Part shown: piece by piece, positions 24,114 through 36,471 of the stretch
Layout of the letters: the number at the start of each line of letters is the position of its first letter
How positions within the stretch are numbered: the stretch's first letter is position 1
Source of the DNA: Actinomortierella ambigua
Lineage: Eukaryota; Mortierellomycota; Mortierellomycetes; Mortierellales; Mortierellaceae
Length of the DNA stretch: 64,000 bases
NCBI GenBank assembly: GCA_016098155.1
Contig: JAAAJB010000108.1
Span: 1 to 64,000 of the forward strand
Direction: 5' to 3'
Notes under the pieces: generated by a model
What the model was told of the DNA's origin: nothing
The model's database searches: none
Seen by the model: only the letters and a program-made list of their open reading frames with translations
Program-made: the position numbers and the translations under genes

Positions 24114-27100
24114 TTAGGTGGTATGTTCATCTCCCAAGTCCAGGTATTCAATGTGGTGTTGCTCTTGCTCCTCTGTGTCGTCCTCATCACTGGGTCTCAG
24201 CGTATGTAACTCTTGTTGGTCAGCCTGGAACGCCTCTGCCAGCGCTGTGTGCCGTCGTACTGGGGTGCCTCCAAATATCAACGGGTCCTGCATAGCTGTG
24301 TCACTCATGGTCCGCGCCAACAACTCTCTGCGGTCAAGCCCACGCGGCAGAGTGGACGGGGTGGAAGATGGGCCTCCTGTAGCTGCCTGGTGGTTGCGGC
24401 GCCGACGGACCTGTGATGATGACGAGGATGTTGCCAGTGGTGTTTGCGATGGCAGTGAACGTAACGAGGCAGCATCTTCCTCAGCAGCGCTTGAAACATC
24501 CGTGCTAGCTCCACCTCCTCCGACCTTGGCTGCACCCTTGCGCTTCTTTCGCTGCAGAAAAGACCTCTCGATTCGGGCCTGCATCTCTGCGGGGTTGGTC
24601 GTTGGATTCCATGGAGCCTGTGGACGCTGCTGTTGGTTGGGTGGAAGGTATGTGGGCCAGCCTGCAGCACCGTCTCCAACCATAATGGGCATTGACATCG
24701 AGGGTCCGGGAAGCTGACCATATTCAAAGGTAACACGACCAGGCGGTTGGGGAGGAAGTGCTCCATAAGGCGACGACTGTGAATCGGTATCCGTAGGCGA
24801 TTGAGATACTCTGCTCGGGGCTGATGGAGTATGACGAGGAGCACCAGAGACCCCGCCAGTCTTCACTGGTCTAGGTGCATGAGGGGCTGATGGAGTATGA
24901 CGCGGACCACCAGAGACCCCGCCAGTCTTCACTGGCCGAGGTGCAGAAGGGGCTGTAGCAGCAGGCGTCTTCCGGTATAGACGGGTGGGGGGACCATGGG
25001 CCGGGGTTGGCTGGGAAATAGGCGTGGGCGAAGTAATCTGCTCCAGCTCGGTAGGGGAGGTGGTAGTAGGTGATTCTGTGTGCGTTGGCGGCGGCATGGG
25101 ACTTGCACCAGGAGCTGGACCCCCAGCAGCTGGGTGGGGTGGGGCCGAAGGAGGTGGTGGAATGATAGCGGCTGGTGCAGATGAAGGTGGGCCCGGTGGT
25201 CTCGAGGCAGCCCCAGATGCTGGTAGCGGGATGTTGGTTGGCGGTCGGGGTCCCTCCGATGAGGAGGGAGGTGAAGGTGCAGGTACCTTACCTGTAGGCG
25301 CCGAAGAGACAGGATCGTCAGCGCCAGCCTTACCCTCTCCGCTGGGTAAACCTTGCTTGTCCTCTTCCGCGATTGGACTCGTCTTATTACTCTCGTAAGC
25401 CGGACCTTCCGGGCGCTGCTCAGCGGCTTGGCTCGCCTTTCTCCTCTCGTAAGCCGGACTTGTCTGGCTCTCCTCAGCGGCTTGACTCGGCTTTTTCTCG
25501 TCCTCATCGGTTGAGATATCTGCAGACTCGTCGTCGTCTTCATCCTCGAACTCGAGTCCTTCATCGTCATCGAGATCGTACCCTAACCTCTCATCCATTT
25601 CGTCCTCATCTACTTTGCCTCCATCACCAATTTCGTCCGCACTCGGCACGGGTGCCGAGCTGTCCAATATTCTGTAGCAATGTCCGACCAGCGCCGTGAT
25701 CGTCAGCATGTTCTTCTGGACGCTCTCCTGGGCTCGACGAACTCTCTCATAGCTCTGCTGAAGGTTGGATAGATCGCGCTGCATCGTTCGGCGTGTTGCC
25801 TGGGCAGACCTATGCTCGCCTGTGAGCTGGTCCATCACGAATTGATTCTCGATAGAGAGATTGTTCTTGCTTGTAATGATGAACTGAGACTCGTAGGCTT
25901 CCGCCTCCTCCTCGGGTGCACCATAGTACACAAAGTCAGGGAACAGATTACTGTTGTGTAACTCTGAGCCAGTGAGATAAACTCGCTCAATGTTGGCCAT
26001 AATCTCAGACCACTGCTTCAGCCACGCCTGCTCGCCTTCCTGTTGAGAATCGTTGTAGGCGTCGTTCATGAGAGCAATGAGGAGGTTGAGCAGCAGAATG
26101 GCCGTGAAGAAGAAGAAGACAAACATCATGGCGTGGAAACTGACGTCATCGCCATCAAAGTTTTTGTCTAGAGGGTCCCAACGTCCGCCCTGAATAGTGA
26201 GGGATCAGCAAAAAAAAAATTGAAGAGTCATACTTGGATTAGACACCGACGTATTGGGCTTTTCTTGTCGAAATAAATGACCACCAAAGTACACAACTCA
26301 CCAAGAAGAAATAGGTGGCCGATAGAGCAATAGGAGCGCTCTCGGGATAATCAGTCGCATTCGATGGAATGAGATTTCCATCCACGCGCATACCAGGTTG
26401 GGTATGAAGAAGATGCAAAAGCGCATGGGTGAAACCGACTAGAAAGAGCGCCATGACCACTAGAAACCACGCTGTTCTCAAAGTGATCTTGACAATGGTG
26501 TTGACCACAATTCCGAGTTGCTTGATGACACGCAGTTCAAAAAGCTATTAGCATGTCGAGAGTGTATAGCGGTGAGTATCAGTACATGACAAACACACAA
26601 ACATGGTAGTCCAAAGTAACCGAAAAAAAAAGATCACCATACAATATGCATGTATATCGTCAAGATTGAGAAACTCATCCACCAGATCTGCTCAGGCTCT
26701 TCATAGCCGCCTCCAAAGTCGGTAATATTGGGCCTTGACAGCAGCTTGCCGCAACTTATCAATGGCAGGAGCTCCGCAAGAACATCGATGTAGTTGTATG
26801 GCGACCTAAGAGCAATTTAAACCATCAAGCATCATGTTAAAGGCTCGGATCGATTGAACTGAAATCGCACCCAACCTTCAAGACTGCATAGAATCTTACC
26901 TGAAATACTTCCAGCCATTCACTATAAACTCGCGAATCTCCAAAAGTAGCATGACACAGCCGAGAGCAATATCAATTTTGATGGCGATTCTCCATCCTGA
27001 CGAATGCATGTATCGATCTGAAAGCTGCTCGACTGTCAAAGGGCCATCACTGTCGTTGCCAGCGACATAGTAAGAGATCTGGAAGCCGGTAATGACCAAG

Positions 27101-30100
27101 AAAATGCCATAGTACACCATAAGGTACAAGAAGCGACTAAGCCAGTTGCTGAAGGCAAACTTGTGCCACTTGAACTCTAGCACCGCCGTCATAGCAGGGC
27201 TGTCAAAGAAGTTCATGCCAGCAAGACGCGAAAAGGGCGAATCGGGTGTTTCGATCCTGTACCAAGGAACGTAAGGTCCATAGTTTGAAAGCTTGGGGAA
27301 GGGTGCGACATAGATCTTGTGGTTAAACTCGCCAGCTGCAACACGCTCCTCTCGAAGCCGCTGCGCCTCCTTATCGTCATCGGGGAAGGTGTTATCACGC
27401 TTGCCCGAATAGGTCGACTCAATGTTCTTGATGTTGAACCACGAGGTGGTACTACGTGCCGGGAGTTGAGACCGAAGGTGGAAAACAGGCCGAGCGTGCT
27501 CAGTGTACTCACGAGACGACTCCTCCCAGAAGCGGAACCGATAATCAGAGTTGGCAATGATGGCGTGCGTGGCGACGTAGGCGTGGTTGTGGGCAGAGAT
27601 GTAGGATGCCCTGCGAAACAAGTTGACCAACAACTCTGGATAGCGCTCCGCGAGCTCGTCGACGCACTGAATGGTGGGCATCAGATAAGAGGGATGATAC
27701 TTTTTGGCATTGGCAACACAATAGTCTAGGAACGATTGCACGAGTAGCCGGTCTCGTCTTGCAATGGCGCGCAAGATCGGGTTCAAGAACTTGTGGTCTC
27801 GCGGAATCCATTCGCCATTCGATTCCGAGAGCAGGCTGATGATGAAGCTCGAATTGGTCGCTCGAAGATGACGCTCATCCAATAGGCAAGTCAGGATTGA
27901 TGTGACATCTTGCTTCTTGCGGTTGGGATCTAGCTTGCTCTCGTCACTCATGCGTGGAAACTCCCATGGATACATGCTGTTCAAGGTGATCATGCGATTG
28001 ATATGGCTCTTGACAAATCGTGCGATGCCGTCCGCGTGCTCCTCAAAGGTGAATGGATAAAATAGCTGATTGACAAGGTCCTGGTAATTCCGGGTGGAGA
28101 ACATGTACATCGCCGCCAATAAATGAACGCTGCGGAACGCATACAGAATGGCAAGGCGTGCACCGGCGCCAAGAGGACCAGGGATAGCGATCTTTTTAAG
28201 CTTGTTGTTGCTAGTCATCGTCAACTCCATGAGCGCAGTGCGGTGGCGGATGTCCTGGTAGAACGTGGCGGTCTCGATGGTCTCGTAGTATTCCCCAACA
28301 AATTTGTTATCCTGAATCTCCTTTGGGTCCTCCACAGGCTTGCTGAAAATAAACTGTAGCGAGACACGGGGTTCGTCTTGTCTAGGCAGATTCCATATCT
28401 GGATAGTCTGCGTTCCGACAACGACGAATCTAGTGCCGCAGGGCATGAAATAGGCGCTGATCAATCCCTCTGGGTTGGTAAAGTCGAGCGTCGTCCACCT
28501 GGTCCATGGCTCGGGAGCGAAAGCAAACACGATCCTCGCTACTTGAGATTCAATGGACACCTCGAGCAACTCCACGCGCTGAAGCCAGTACGACTTGCCC
28601 TCGCCTCCTGGAGAGGAGATGCGGATTGGTGTTGTGTTGAGTCGGTAGCTGATGCTCTCATCAAAGACGGCCTCGAACTCGGTCTCTGTCGGTTCCGCCC
28701 GAACAACGTCTTCGCTGCGCCTGTCCATCTTGGATGTATTTGGTGCTTGGGTCCAGTGAAAGCGGAGCCTCGATCCAACAGCACTGCAAACTACTCCACG
28801 TCCAAAGTAGCCACGACGCCGCATAAAGCTGATGATGGTAGTGCCGATGGTGGGAATGGGAACTTGGTAGGCCTCAACCTCCGAGCGCAGCTGCAGAGAG
28901 TCTAGAATTCTTGCCGAGAGTTGGCGAGTGCCTGTGTCACGGAGTACAACAAACAGCTGGTCGTCTTGAGAGTGGAAAGCGACATACTCAATCTTGTAGC
29001 CAGGGAACTTGCGATCGTCAATGGCCATGCCAGACTTGATAAAGTACGTGGTCAAGGACCCATCAACGCTTGCCAAAGCAGCGATGGACTCGTGTGGTGA
29101 GATGGCCATCTTGTTATGTCCCCCGAACGTCGAACCCTTGAAGCTCGCATTCTCCAAACTGTGAATGTGACTGACATTGCCACCCGTCAATAGATTCCAG
29201 GTCGAGCAGTTCAGACCTCCATCCTCGAGCCACATGAACATGGTAGGGCACATCGAGTCTATCATCATCTTGCAGGTGATACGTCGTGAGAGTGTTGGTG
29301 TGAGATTGGAAAGAGTGATAGTCTGGTTGTGTTTCCAGCGTGTGCCGTCAATGGTGAAGACTTCCAGATAAGAGCCATTGCAGGCAACAAATTTTGGTAG
29401 AGACTTTTTAGTGTTGGAGTTTGACGCTTCACTGTCGCCAGCGTTGCTGGGATCCAGGTCCTCGTTCTCCTTTGTCTTGCCCAAGAATGTACAGTAGCCG
29501 ACAATATCACGGAGATAGGCCGATTCATAGCCGAATGGTGTCAAATCCAGTGGACCCGACAATTGAGAGTTAAAACCCGGTGACCTTGGGGATCTTTGAC
29601 CATCGGGCCCGGAATGGGGTTTGGCAGGTGCAGACCTGACGGAGTCCACGTCGACGACGACACTTTCTTGTTCGATCAGAGGATTGAGAAAGAGAGTGAG
29701 GGGGAAGCTGGCTTTGGGGATCTCGGAACCAGCTTCCCATTCTCCAATACGAGGCTCCTGGAAGACGGCAAGCTGATCGCCACTAGCCGAGATGCTGAGC
29801 CCGATAGCGAGGTCTTGAATGCCTGGGTGATGGATATGTGCAATGGCACCCATGCTGGATGCGTTGCACCTGGGGCCTCGTAAACCCCGCAATTCCATCA
29901 AGCTCCAAACCTGAATGCGAGCCCCATCTTCAAAGAGGGTCAGCGCTGCAAGGTACTCGCTGTCCTGCGAAAAGGCTAGTCGAGAAATATGCTCGGTACC
30001 GACAGGTGCGTTCGACGTGTCGACCATACCAATCGCTCGAGGTCCATCTCGAACGACAACATTAAGCACACCTATTATTCATGGACGTAAATATATATGG

Positions 30101-31268
30101 TCGTTAGTTTCAGCGATATCAAATCAATCAACTACAAAATCTTCAGGTAAATACAATACGCCTGCCTACCTGGAGTCTGGACTTTGGTTCCGGACGGTCT
30201 GAGTTCAATGTGCTCAATTAGTAGACCGGAGTAATGCTGGCTAAGTTCGTTCTCATTGTTGGATAGGGATATCAATACCCGCGCTCGCTTGGCATGAGGA
30301 TGAACTACAAGCTGGTCTTCCAGGATGAGATAGTGCCACTTGCCCTTGGCTAGTACAAACACGAACGTCGATAGTGTGTCAGTAAATGATTATAGAAGCG
30401 GTTGGTTTAGTCATTTTGAGCGAGAAAGGCGATGATCGTATGGCACAACTTACTCAGGCCTTGAAGGGTATTTTGTCCTATCGCAATCTCCATGCTTCCA
30501 CTCACATCGGCCTCGCCCTACGAGGTATGAGTTGGGAGGTGGTCAGTGCATTGCTTGAGGAGAAAAGAAAAGGGGGGGGGGTGCAATCTAGATTCATTCA
30601 AAAGTTAAATAGCATACCTCGTAGATAACATTCACGGTAAAGTGGAACCCATTTGGAGAACGAAACTCTTCAGTTGGCTGGAGCTTCCAGACGATGTCAT
30701 AATATCCGCGTGGGCAATACTCAAAGTCTGCCTCGAATTTGAATGCAAAGGTGTCGTGAGGAAGAGAGAGAACATCCTTCTCGTCTGGACAAAAGGATTG
30801 TGGACGTTCTACTGCTTTAGCAGTAAACACCTTGGTGCGCGTAGTGTGGCTCATATCGTCTAAGCAATACCGGCGTTGACCTGCAAAAAAAAAAAAAAAA
30901 ATAGATATATAAGGGAGAAGGAGGATGAGTAAAGGACGGTTCTTAGTTTCGCGGTTTCCCCGTCGACGTGAGAAGTGAACGACTATCTTACAGATCTTGT
31001 TGGTGATAGGCAAGGTGTTTTTCTCTCCCATGCCTCGGAGGCCGAGGATGGTGGAGAGCCCCTTCTCGATCGTAGGCATCTTCACCTTGCTGCTACCCAC
31101 GCCCGAGCCTTGAGCATCCAAGTCTGCCAGTTCAACGGGCTTGTATGAGTTTCTCGACCATGATTGTCCGGGAGGGCTATGTCGGCCCTCGTTGTCAGTC
31201 TGCTCCAAGGGCTGCAGCTGAACGGTCGAGTCGCCCGGCTGGTGGCTTTTGCTCTTGAAGAGTGTCAT
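24114..31268 (-). CDS. Large TRP-like ion channel with beta-propeller-like N-terminus
   Basis: Eight exons (31268-30992, 30880-30618, 30517-30454, 30349-30170, 30071-26900, 26805-26643, 26544-26302, 26189-24114) give 2145 residues. Residues 1 to about 1000 look like WD40-type propeller repeats (short strands such as LAFSQDSEYLAALTLFEDG, SISASGDQLAVF and VACNGSYLEVF). From about 1180 come hydrophobic segments typical of an ion-transport domain: FLYLMVYYGIFLVITGFQIS, IALGCVMLLLEI, MSFSILTIYMHI and TAWFLVVMALFLVGF. A pore-like FFLGGRWDPLDKNFDGDD precedes a last helix, FVFFFFTAILLLNLLIALMN, which runs straight into DAYNDSQQEGEQAWLKQW as in TRP channels. The last 500 residues are Pro/Ser-rich and acidic, with a tandem repeat. 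It is likely a non-selective or Ca2+ cation channel in the plasma or vacuolar membrane; ion selectivity cannot be read. Confidence 0.82.
24817..24949 (-). repeat. 66-bp tandem duplication in channel C-terminus
   Basis: Two consecutive 66-bp units start with GGGGCTGATGGAGTATGACG at 24817 and 24883 and differ at only a few positions. A third copy begins at about 24949 (GGGGCTG) and decays. On the minus strand each unit encodes 22 residues containing RPVKTGGVSG and PRHTPSAP. The exact 22-codon period keeps the channel frame open, so the repeat is a coding expansion. Confidence 0.85.
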
Positions 31269-33472
31269 TGGTAGACGAGACAGAGGGGAAGTGAGGGGCA
31301 GTGATTTGTCGTTGGGAGATCAAAAACCGGTGGCACGGTCCAGCGCGCGCCGTTTTAGGGAACAGGTGTGAGAAGAAACGCCTGGCCGCCGAAAACACGG
31401 AGGGAAAGAGAGAGGGAGAGGGAGGGGGAATGGGATGAATGATGGAGAGAAGGATGGAATGAATCGAGATGAGTGAAGAATCTCAAGTGGGGGACAAGGA
31501 GAGAGCGTCGTCTGTATTAAAAACGGAAAAGGAGGAAAAAGAGGTACCACCCATCGACCATGGAGGGCTCTCGTCGTGCAGGCGAGCATATCAAAACGGG
31601 AAACAATAAAAAGTTCAGATCCATGTGGCACCCTTCGCCTCGCTCTTTGATGCTCTTTTGCCCTGCGGGGCGAGCCCCTTGGCTACATTTGGGCTGTGCC
31701 CATTGTTCACCCATTTGCACCCTCCAACGGTTTCGTCGTCTTTGCTGTCTAGCCACCTTTCACCATCATGTTATGTAGGGATGACAAATGTTGGCGTTGG
31801 GCTAGTCATCTTGCATACGCCATTGCGGAGGTGTGAGAAAGTAGCCAAAATAAAATAAAAAAAATAAAATAAAAAAGCCCCTCCAGCAACAGCGCATTCT
31901 CTTCTACTCTCGGAGGGCCGATTTCAATGGCCTGGCCAACTGCAGTCCCGATGAGGACTGAGCGCCTACCCTGCATCGTTGTCAAAGAGCGGCTGGTGGG
32001 TATGAAACATCTTGTGCACATTCAGCTTCATCTACCACACCCGCGGACCCCCTCCCAAAAAAAAAAGATAGAGTAAACAAATAAAGTGAGCCTTGCCATC
32101 CACAACAAGTCTAGGTGCCAGAAGACCATTCTGAGCAGATGGTCTTTTTGATATGGTACGTACAACAATACTCCAGCCCTGCAGAGGGCGGAGATTTTGC
32201 ACATTCCGCCAAGCTGACCTTTTGCATGCCTAAAGAATAACTTTATTTTTTTTGGTGTGTAATAGTATGAAGTATCGCCGTGTGGGCGGCAGAGAGAAAG
32301 AGAGAGGGAGGGAGAGAAAGGGAGAGGGAGTAGAAAGAGTGGCGCCCATCCCTAGTGCAACATGAAAAGCAGGCAAGACATCCGAAGGATCTCCCGAACA
32401 ATAAGGCTAGTAGATAACCCTTGGCTCCTTCGCCTTTCTCGAACCATCCACGTATGGTGATGTCTTTCAATATGCAGATGGCAGGAGGGTCAGGGGAGAG
32501 ACGAGATACAGCCCCTTCCTGTCATACATCTTCTCTGGTTTGTGCCATACATCTTTTTCTGGCTTGTGCCACATCGACCGTACAAACAATCCCCCTTTTT
32601 TTTTCTTTCTTTGACAAGTGGCATTCGACAGCCAGGCGTTCATAGCGACGATGCTTTTTGATCCTTCGATGTTGGCTCTTTTTATCATACTGTTTGTAGA
32701 ATAGACAGAATGACCAGACTAAATGTCAAGCACAGAAGGACCACCACCATTCAGATTGCAAAGCGTAAATGTGGATTTGTAGTTTGCCTCGAATTTCCTC
32801 CATCAAGTTCAGGGCTGGGTCCGATTTCCTGCCTCACTGCTCTTGTGCCGAGTTGGTCCGTCGGTCCTTGACAATTCATTGCGGTTATATGCAGTCAGAA
32901 TACGGAATTAGTTTTGACGCCTTCGTAGTAAGACGAGTAACACACACACATTGCTCTGCATTGTGCCTCTACGGGCCGCCCACACCACAAAAAAGTAAAA
33001 GTAGGTGTGGGCTACAAATACAGTGGGGTGAACACCGCCATCCTATCCGTTGAGGAATGGATGCCTTCAGACCCGACCTTCCTGGCCAGAGTTGGGCAGC
33101 ACACGTCTGAGCGCAATCTGTTGCAGACCAAGCGATCGGTGATACTGCATCTTTTGCCTCGGCGAAGCAGAAGGTTATTAAGCGCGGTCGGCGGTGGAGT
33201 GATAGCAATCCGCCCGCATGTAGTTCGACCCGCGTTTCAGCCTCCCATATTCATGGTACCTCTCACCTCTAAATCGTTGTGATGCAAATGGTGACAGATA
33301 CGGCTCAAACCCCGTGGGCAGACACCTTTCAGAATGTTTTAACATAAAAAAAAAAATGAAGGAAGAAGAAGGAAAAAGGGAAAAATACTTTTCCTTCCGA
33401 CTGCACAAGACAAGACGGACGCCTACACGATCCGCATCGCTTTGATGTTAAATCGAGAGCTGTTGCAATGAG
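31269..33472. other. Gene-poor region upstream of the channel gene
   Basis: This 2.2-kb stretch has no gene I can support. It contains GA-rich tracts (about 31400-31460, 32288-32335), an A/T tract of the AAAAT type at about 31848-31876 and several poly-A runs. Short ORFs occur on both strands without splice continuity or recognisable domains. The first few hundred bases presumably hold the channel promoter; the rest may be decayed sequence. Confidence 0.5.
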
Positions 33473-34112
33473 TTGTCATTTAGCACAGAATGCAAAGATG
33501 TTTTATTTTGTGTGCTACCACACCTCGTAAAGGGAACTCTGACCACAGTCACAAGTTGGATTAGCACGACCTTTGCCGCCGACGAAGCCTTTGGTTGGGC
33601 CTGGGAAGCTTCAAGAGCGTGCTTCCCCAACGCCTTGTCTATCGCCACCAAAGAGGCCAATGACTCCTGCATGCCCTCGCTCTCTTCACCCCCTGACGCC
33701 GAAGCTGCAGCGTCCTCACCTGCTTGCGAGGACCTTGGCTGTGCCTCAATGCTCGGGAAAGGATATGGATCTACGCCAGAGGCCGAATCCGGCTGCCCTC
33801 CTTTGCCTTGCCCAGCCGTCCCCAACAGACCAGACAACGGAGCCTTCGGTTGTGCCTGGGATGTTTCAAGCGTGTGCCTTCCCCAACGCCCTATCCATCT
33901 CCGCCAAAGAGGAGGAGATCAGCGTGACGATTGTGAGGGCCATCTTGAGCATCGTCACGGGCGAGGAACGTATGGATAGGTTAACGGATACGCTGGAGCT
34001 CGCGGCGATTAATTGCCCTGACTTGGTGTCGATGGGTTCGCAACTGAACCGCATCTTCTGCCGTAGGGTTCGTCGAGCATTGTATCAAACCTTGAAAAAC
34101 CCCGCTGGTTGA
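33473..34112 (+). pseudogene. Degenerate ORF with internal duplication and frameshift
   Basis: A plus-strand frame without an ATG is open from 33473. It contains a block EAFGWAWEASRACFPNALSI and a second copy about 253 bp further on (GAFGCAWDVSSVC). In the second copy one extra C near 33882 shifts the frame, and the continuation FPNALSISAKEEEISVTIV is found in the next frame, ending at 34112 (YQTLKNPAG). Copy-to-copy DNA similarity across the shift is what suggests a frameshift rather than two genes. No family is recognised. The minus strand is also partly open here, so the coding strand is uncertain. Confidence 0.35.
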
Positions 34113-34141
34113 CTGCATTGTTGGCATTCATTTTCCCCATG

Positions 34142-34772
34142 TCATATGATGGTCTTGTGAACCGCGCCTTGGAGGGCCGCTGTCGTAAATGCCTCCAATA
34201 TGCGCTAAATATTGGATAAAGTGAGTGCGAACAAGAGTCAGCCTTCTCTGGCTCCCTTGTCTTCCATGCCACCACTGCTTCTCTTTCTATACTTACTTTG
34301 GCTTCCAACAGGATTGGGCATTTGTTTAACAGCTTGTAAAGCTGCATCCTCTCCATGATCGCGTCAAACTGCCCAGTCGACCTGATTTCGTATATGGCCT
34401 CATGCTCAAGACATATATAATATAGCAAGACCTTCCAGCTTTGCACGAGGATGCCGAGCACCATGGCCTCGCTGTAACCTTGTTGTATCTGGCGGTCGAC
34501 ACTCAGCTTCATCGTGTTGGGAAGCTTGATGTGGTCTGCATCGAGCTCCATTGTGATGCACCTGGAGACTTTGCCTCGCAGATAACGATATAATGCTCCC
34601 CTTTCGCCCTGCCATAACAATCCATCGTGACAGAGTAATCGGGGAACAACTCCTTGTCAAGTTCAGGGCTGCACCTAAGGCGGTCTCTTTTCCCACGGAT
34701 CTTGACATATTCATACCCTCCATAGGCGGAATGCAAACGAGGCTTGACGATCTTACAAAAGAAGGAGTCCAT
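34142..34772 (-). pseudogene. PD-(D/E)XK nuclease-like gene with frameshift
   Basis: The minus-strand frame from ATG 34772 runs through ELFPDYSVTMDCYGRAKGEH and YIVICEAKSP, the PD...(D/E)xK spacing of restriction-endonuclease-fold proteins. Between about 34571 and 34552 it must change frame to continue with MELDADHIKLPNTMKL and GILVQSWKVLLYYICLEHEA, which look like the same protein. A perfect donor follows LLEAK at about 34303 (GTAAGTAT), with an acceptor TTTAG near 34215 giving a last exon that starts RILEAFTTAALQG and stops at 34142. No intron fits in the 20-bp frame change, so I call a frameshifted pseudogene. The family resembles multicopy nuclease-like ORFs of uncertain role in Mucoromycota. 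Confidence 0.4.
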
Positions 34773-35613
34773 GCGGCATGGGGAAGTGGTAACAGATATT
34801 GGGTCGTGGTAATCTGGGCCACGCGGCCTGCCTCGACACCATGTTGCTTGTAGACTACGACGCGTCTCGTTCGTCCCGAATCACATGCGAGTCTGGGAAG
34901 TGAGAAAGAAAAGAAGAGAGGGGAAGAAGGGAAGGAAAGGAAGGGAAGGGATTTGTGAACAGGTTGGGATGGGGCCCATAAGAATGTGTGGGTGTGTGGC
35001 AGGGAGAGATGAAAGAGGTACTTTTATATAAAGTTGCTGTTGGAGGGGCATGAGTAGACGATAGGCCACAAAGACCATTGCCCATGAGCGTATCGATATT
35101 GTTTGCGAGCGTATCGATACTGTTTACGAGCACAACCATGTCTACGATCATATCCAAATATAGATCATTGACGTTGAGTCAAAATGCACACTTCCGGCCT
35201 CAAAGTAGCGACCTCAATGAAAGATTGCAATTGGAGCGAGCAGGTAAGGCCATCTATCCACGATGGGTTGAGGTTGTTGGTTTAATATTTCCTTGCTCCT
35301 CTCACTATCTATTTTCTTCCTAGCTCAGCAATCTGCGCTACCAACAGGCTTGCGTTTGGTTGTCCATCGCGACGAATGTCTTGCACGAGTAAATAGCCTG
35401 ACAAAGGAAAGATGACCTTAGACTCGCGTTGAAGCTCAATCATTTGACAGAGGATTGAGGTGAGGTTGGTGGCAACCAAAGAGGATGTAATTTTTGATCG
35501 CAAATCCTTCTTGCTTCCCCCAGTGACGTTGAAATCTCGCTCGGGTTTTAAAAATCCATGTGGTCCCTTTCATTTGATGCATCACTCTTACAACTCGTCT
35601 CAACACCCAAGAC
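34773..35613. other. Spacer with 22-bp tandem repeat and an ORF fragment
   Basis: About 840 bp without an intact gene. A two-copy repeat, (GAGCGTATCGATAYTGTTTRC), lies at 35086-35128. On the minus strand, 35503-35309 encodes a protein-like 64-residue segment (including QDIRRDGQPNASLLVAQIAE) that may be a gene remnant. A GGAA-rich tract lies at 34905-34950. The 3' part holds the V-ATPase G-subunit promoter and 5' UTR. Confidence 0.45.
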
Positions 35614-36471
35614 ATGGTAATGGCACTTGGCTTTTCTTGTACCGCCTCATGGCATGAACAGCTTATAGCCCCATCTCACTTTTTTTCAGCTGCTCACGCC
35701 TGTTTCTCGGCTCCTTTCTATTTTTCTTTCTTTCTAATCGCTCCTCTTCGACTGTCTGACGCGTCTGGTCCTTCACGAAAAAAAAAAAACGTGCCTGACA
35801 GGCTGCATCAAACTCCCAAGGAATTCAGACTCTTCTCGAGGCCGAGAAGGAGGCATCCAAGATTGTCCAGAAGGCTCGCCAGTGTATGCTTCTTTGCGTG
35901 TAGAGACTTTTTCTCGGTGCATGTCTCTTCCAACTCTGCATGCGACAGTACCGAAGGACAGGAGAAACGGAGGGAACGTCACAAAAGGGGGGGGGGTGTA
36001 GGGAGGTTACTGTCTCGTGCTGCCTGGTCATACTCACTCCTCTTCCTCCTTGTGACCCTTGGATATTAGACCGTGTTCAGAGACTGAAGGATGCTCGTGC
36101 CGAGGCTGCCAAGGAGATTGAGGAACTCAAGGCGGCAAAAAACCAAGCTTTCAAGGAATTTGAGCAGCAGGTAACAGCAGCCTGCTCCTTTCATTCTTTT
36201 TTCTTTTCTTTTTCCTTCTTCTTTTTTGCAGCATGAGAGTTCATTCCTGTATCTTTCTCCTTTTTTTTCTTTTATTACTCTATATCTCTCCCTATAGCAC
36301 GCCGGTTCGTCGGACAAGACCTCGCAGCACGTCCAGGTGGAGACAGAACAGAAGCGTGTCCAGATCGAAGCAGAGTTTAGTGAGAATTCCGAGGCAGTGC
36401 TCCAGATGTTGCTGGATACTGTCTACACAGTGGAGCCCAAGATCCACAGGAACGCCCAGAAGGCCCACTAA
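35614..36471 (+). CDS. VMA10: V-type H+-ATPase subunit G
   Basis: Subunit G pairs with subunit E in the peripheral stalk of the vacuolar proton pump. Four coding exons: 35614-35616, 35802-35883, 36070-36170, 36298-36471. They total 360 nt, 119 residues, the usual family length. The protein starts M-AASNSQGIQTLLEAEKEASK and continues with KARQYRVQRLKDARAEAAKE, the diagnostic N-terminal helix of subunit G. It stays strongly helical to KIHRNAQKAH. The striking point is that exon 1 contributes only the ATG: GACATG is followed directly by a GTAATG donor, and the next coding exon begins after CCTGACAG. No other in-frame Met is available upstream of AASNSQ. Phases at all three junctions agree. Confidence 0.95.

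Noticed and set aside
33448..33837. Minus-strand 129-codon ORF
   Set aside because: The duplicated block and the one-base slip are better explained on the plus strand; the minus frame has no recognisable domain.
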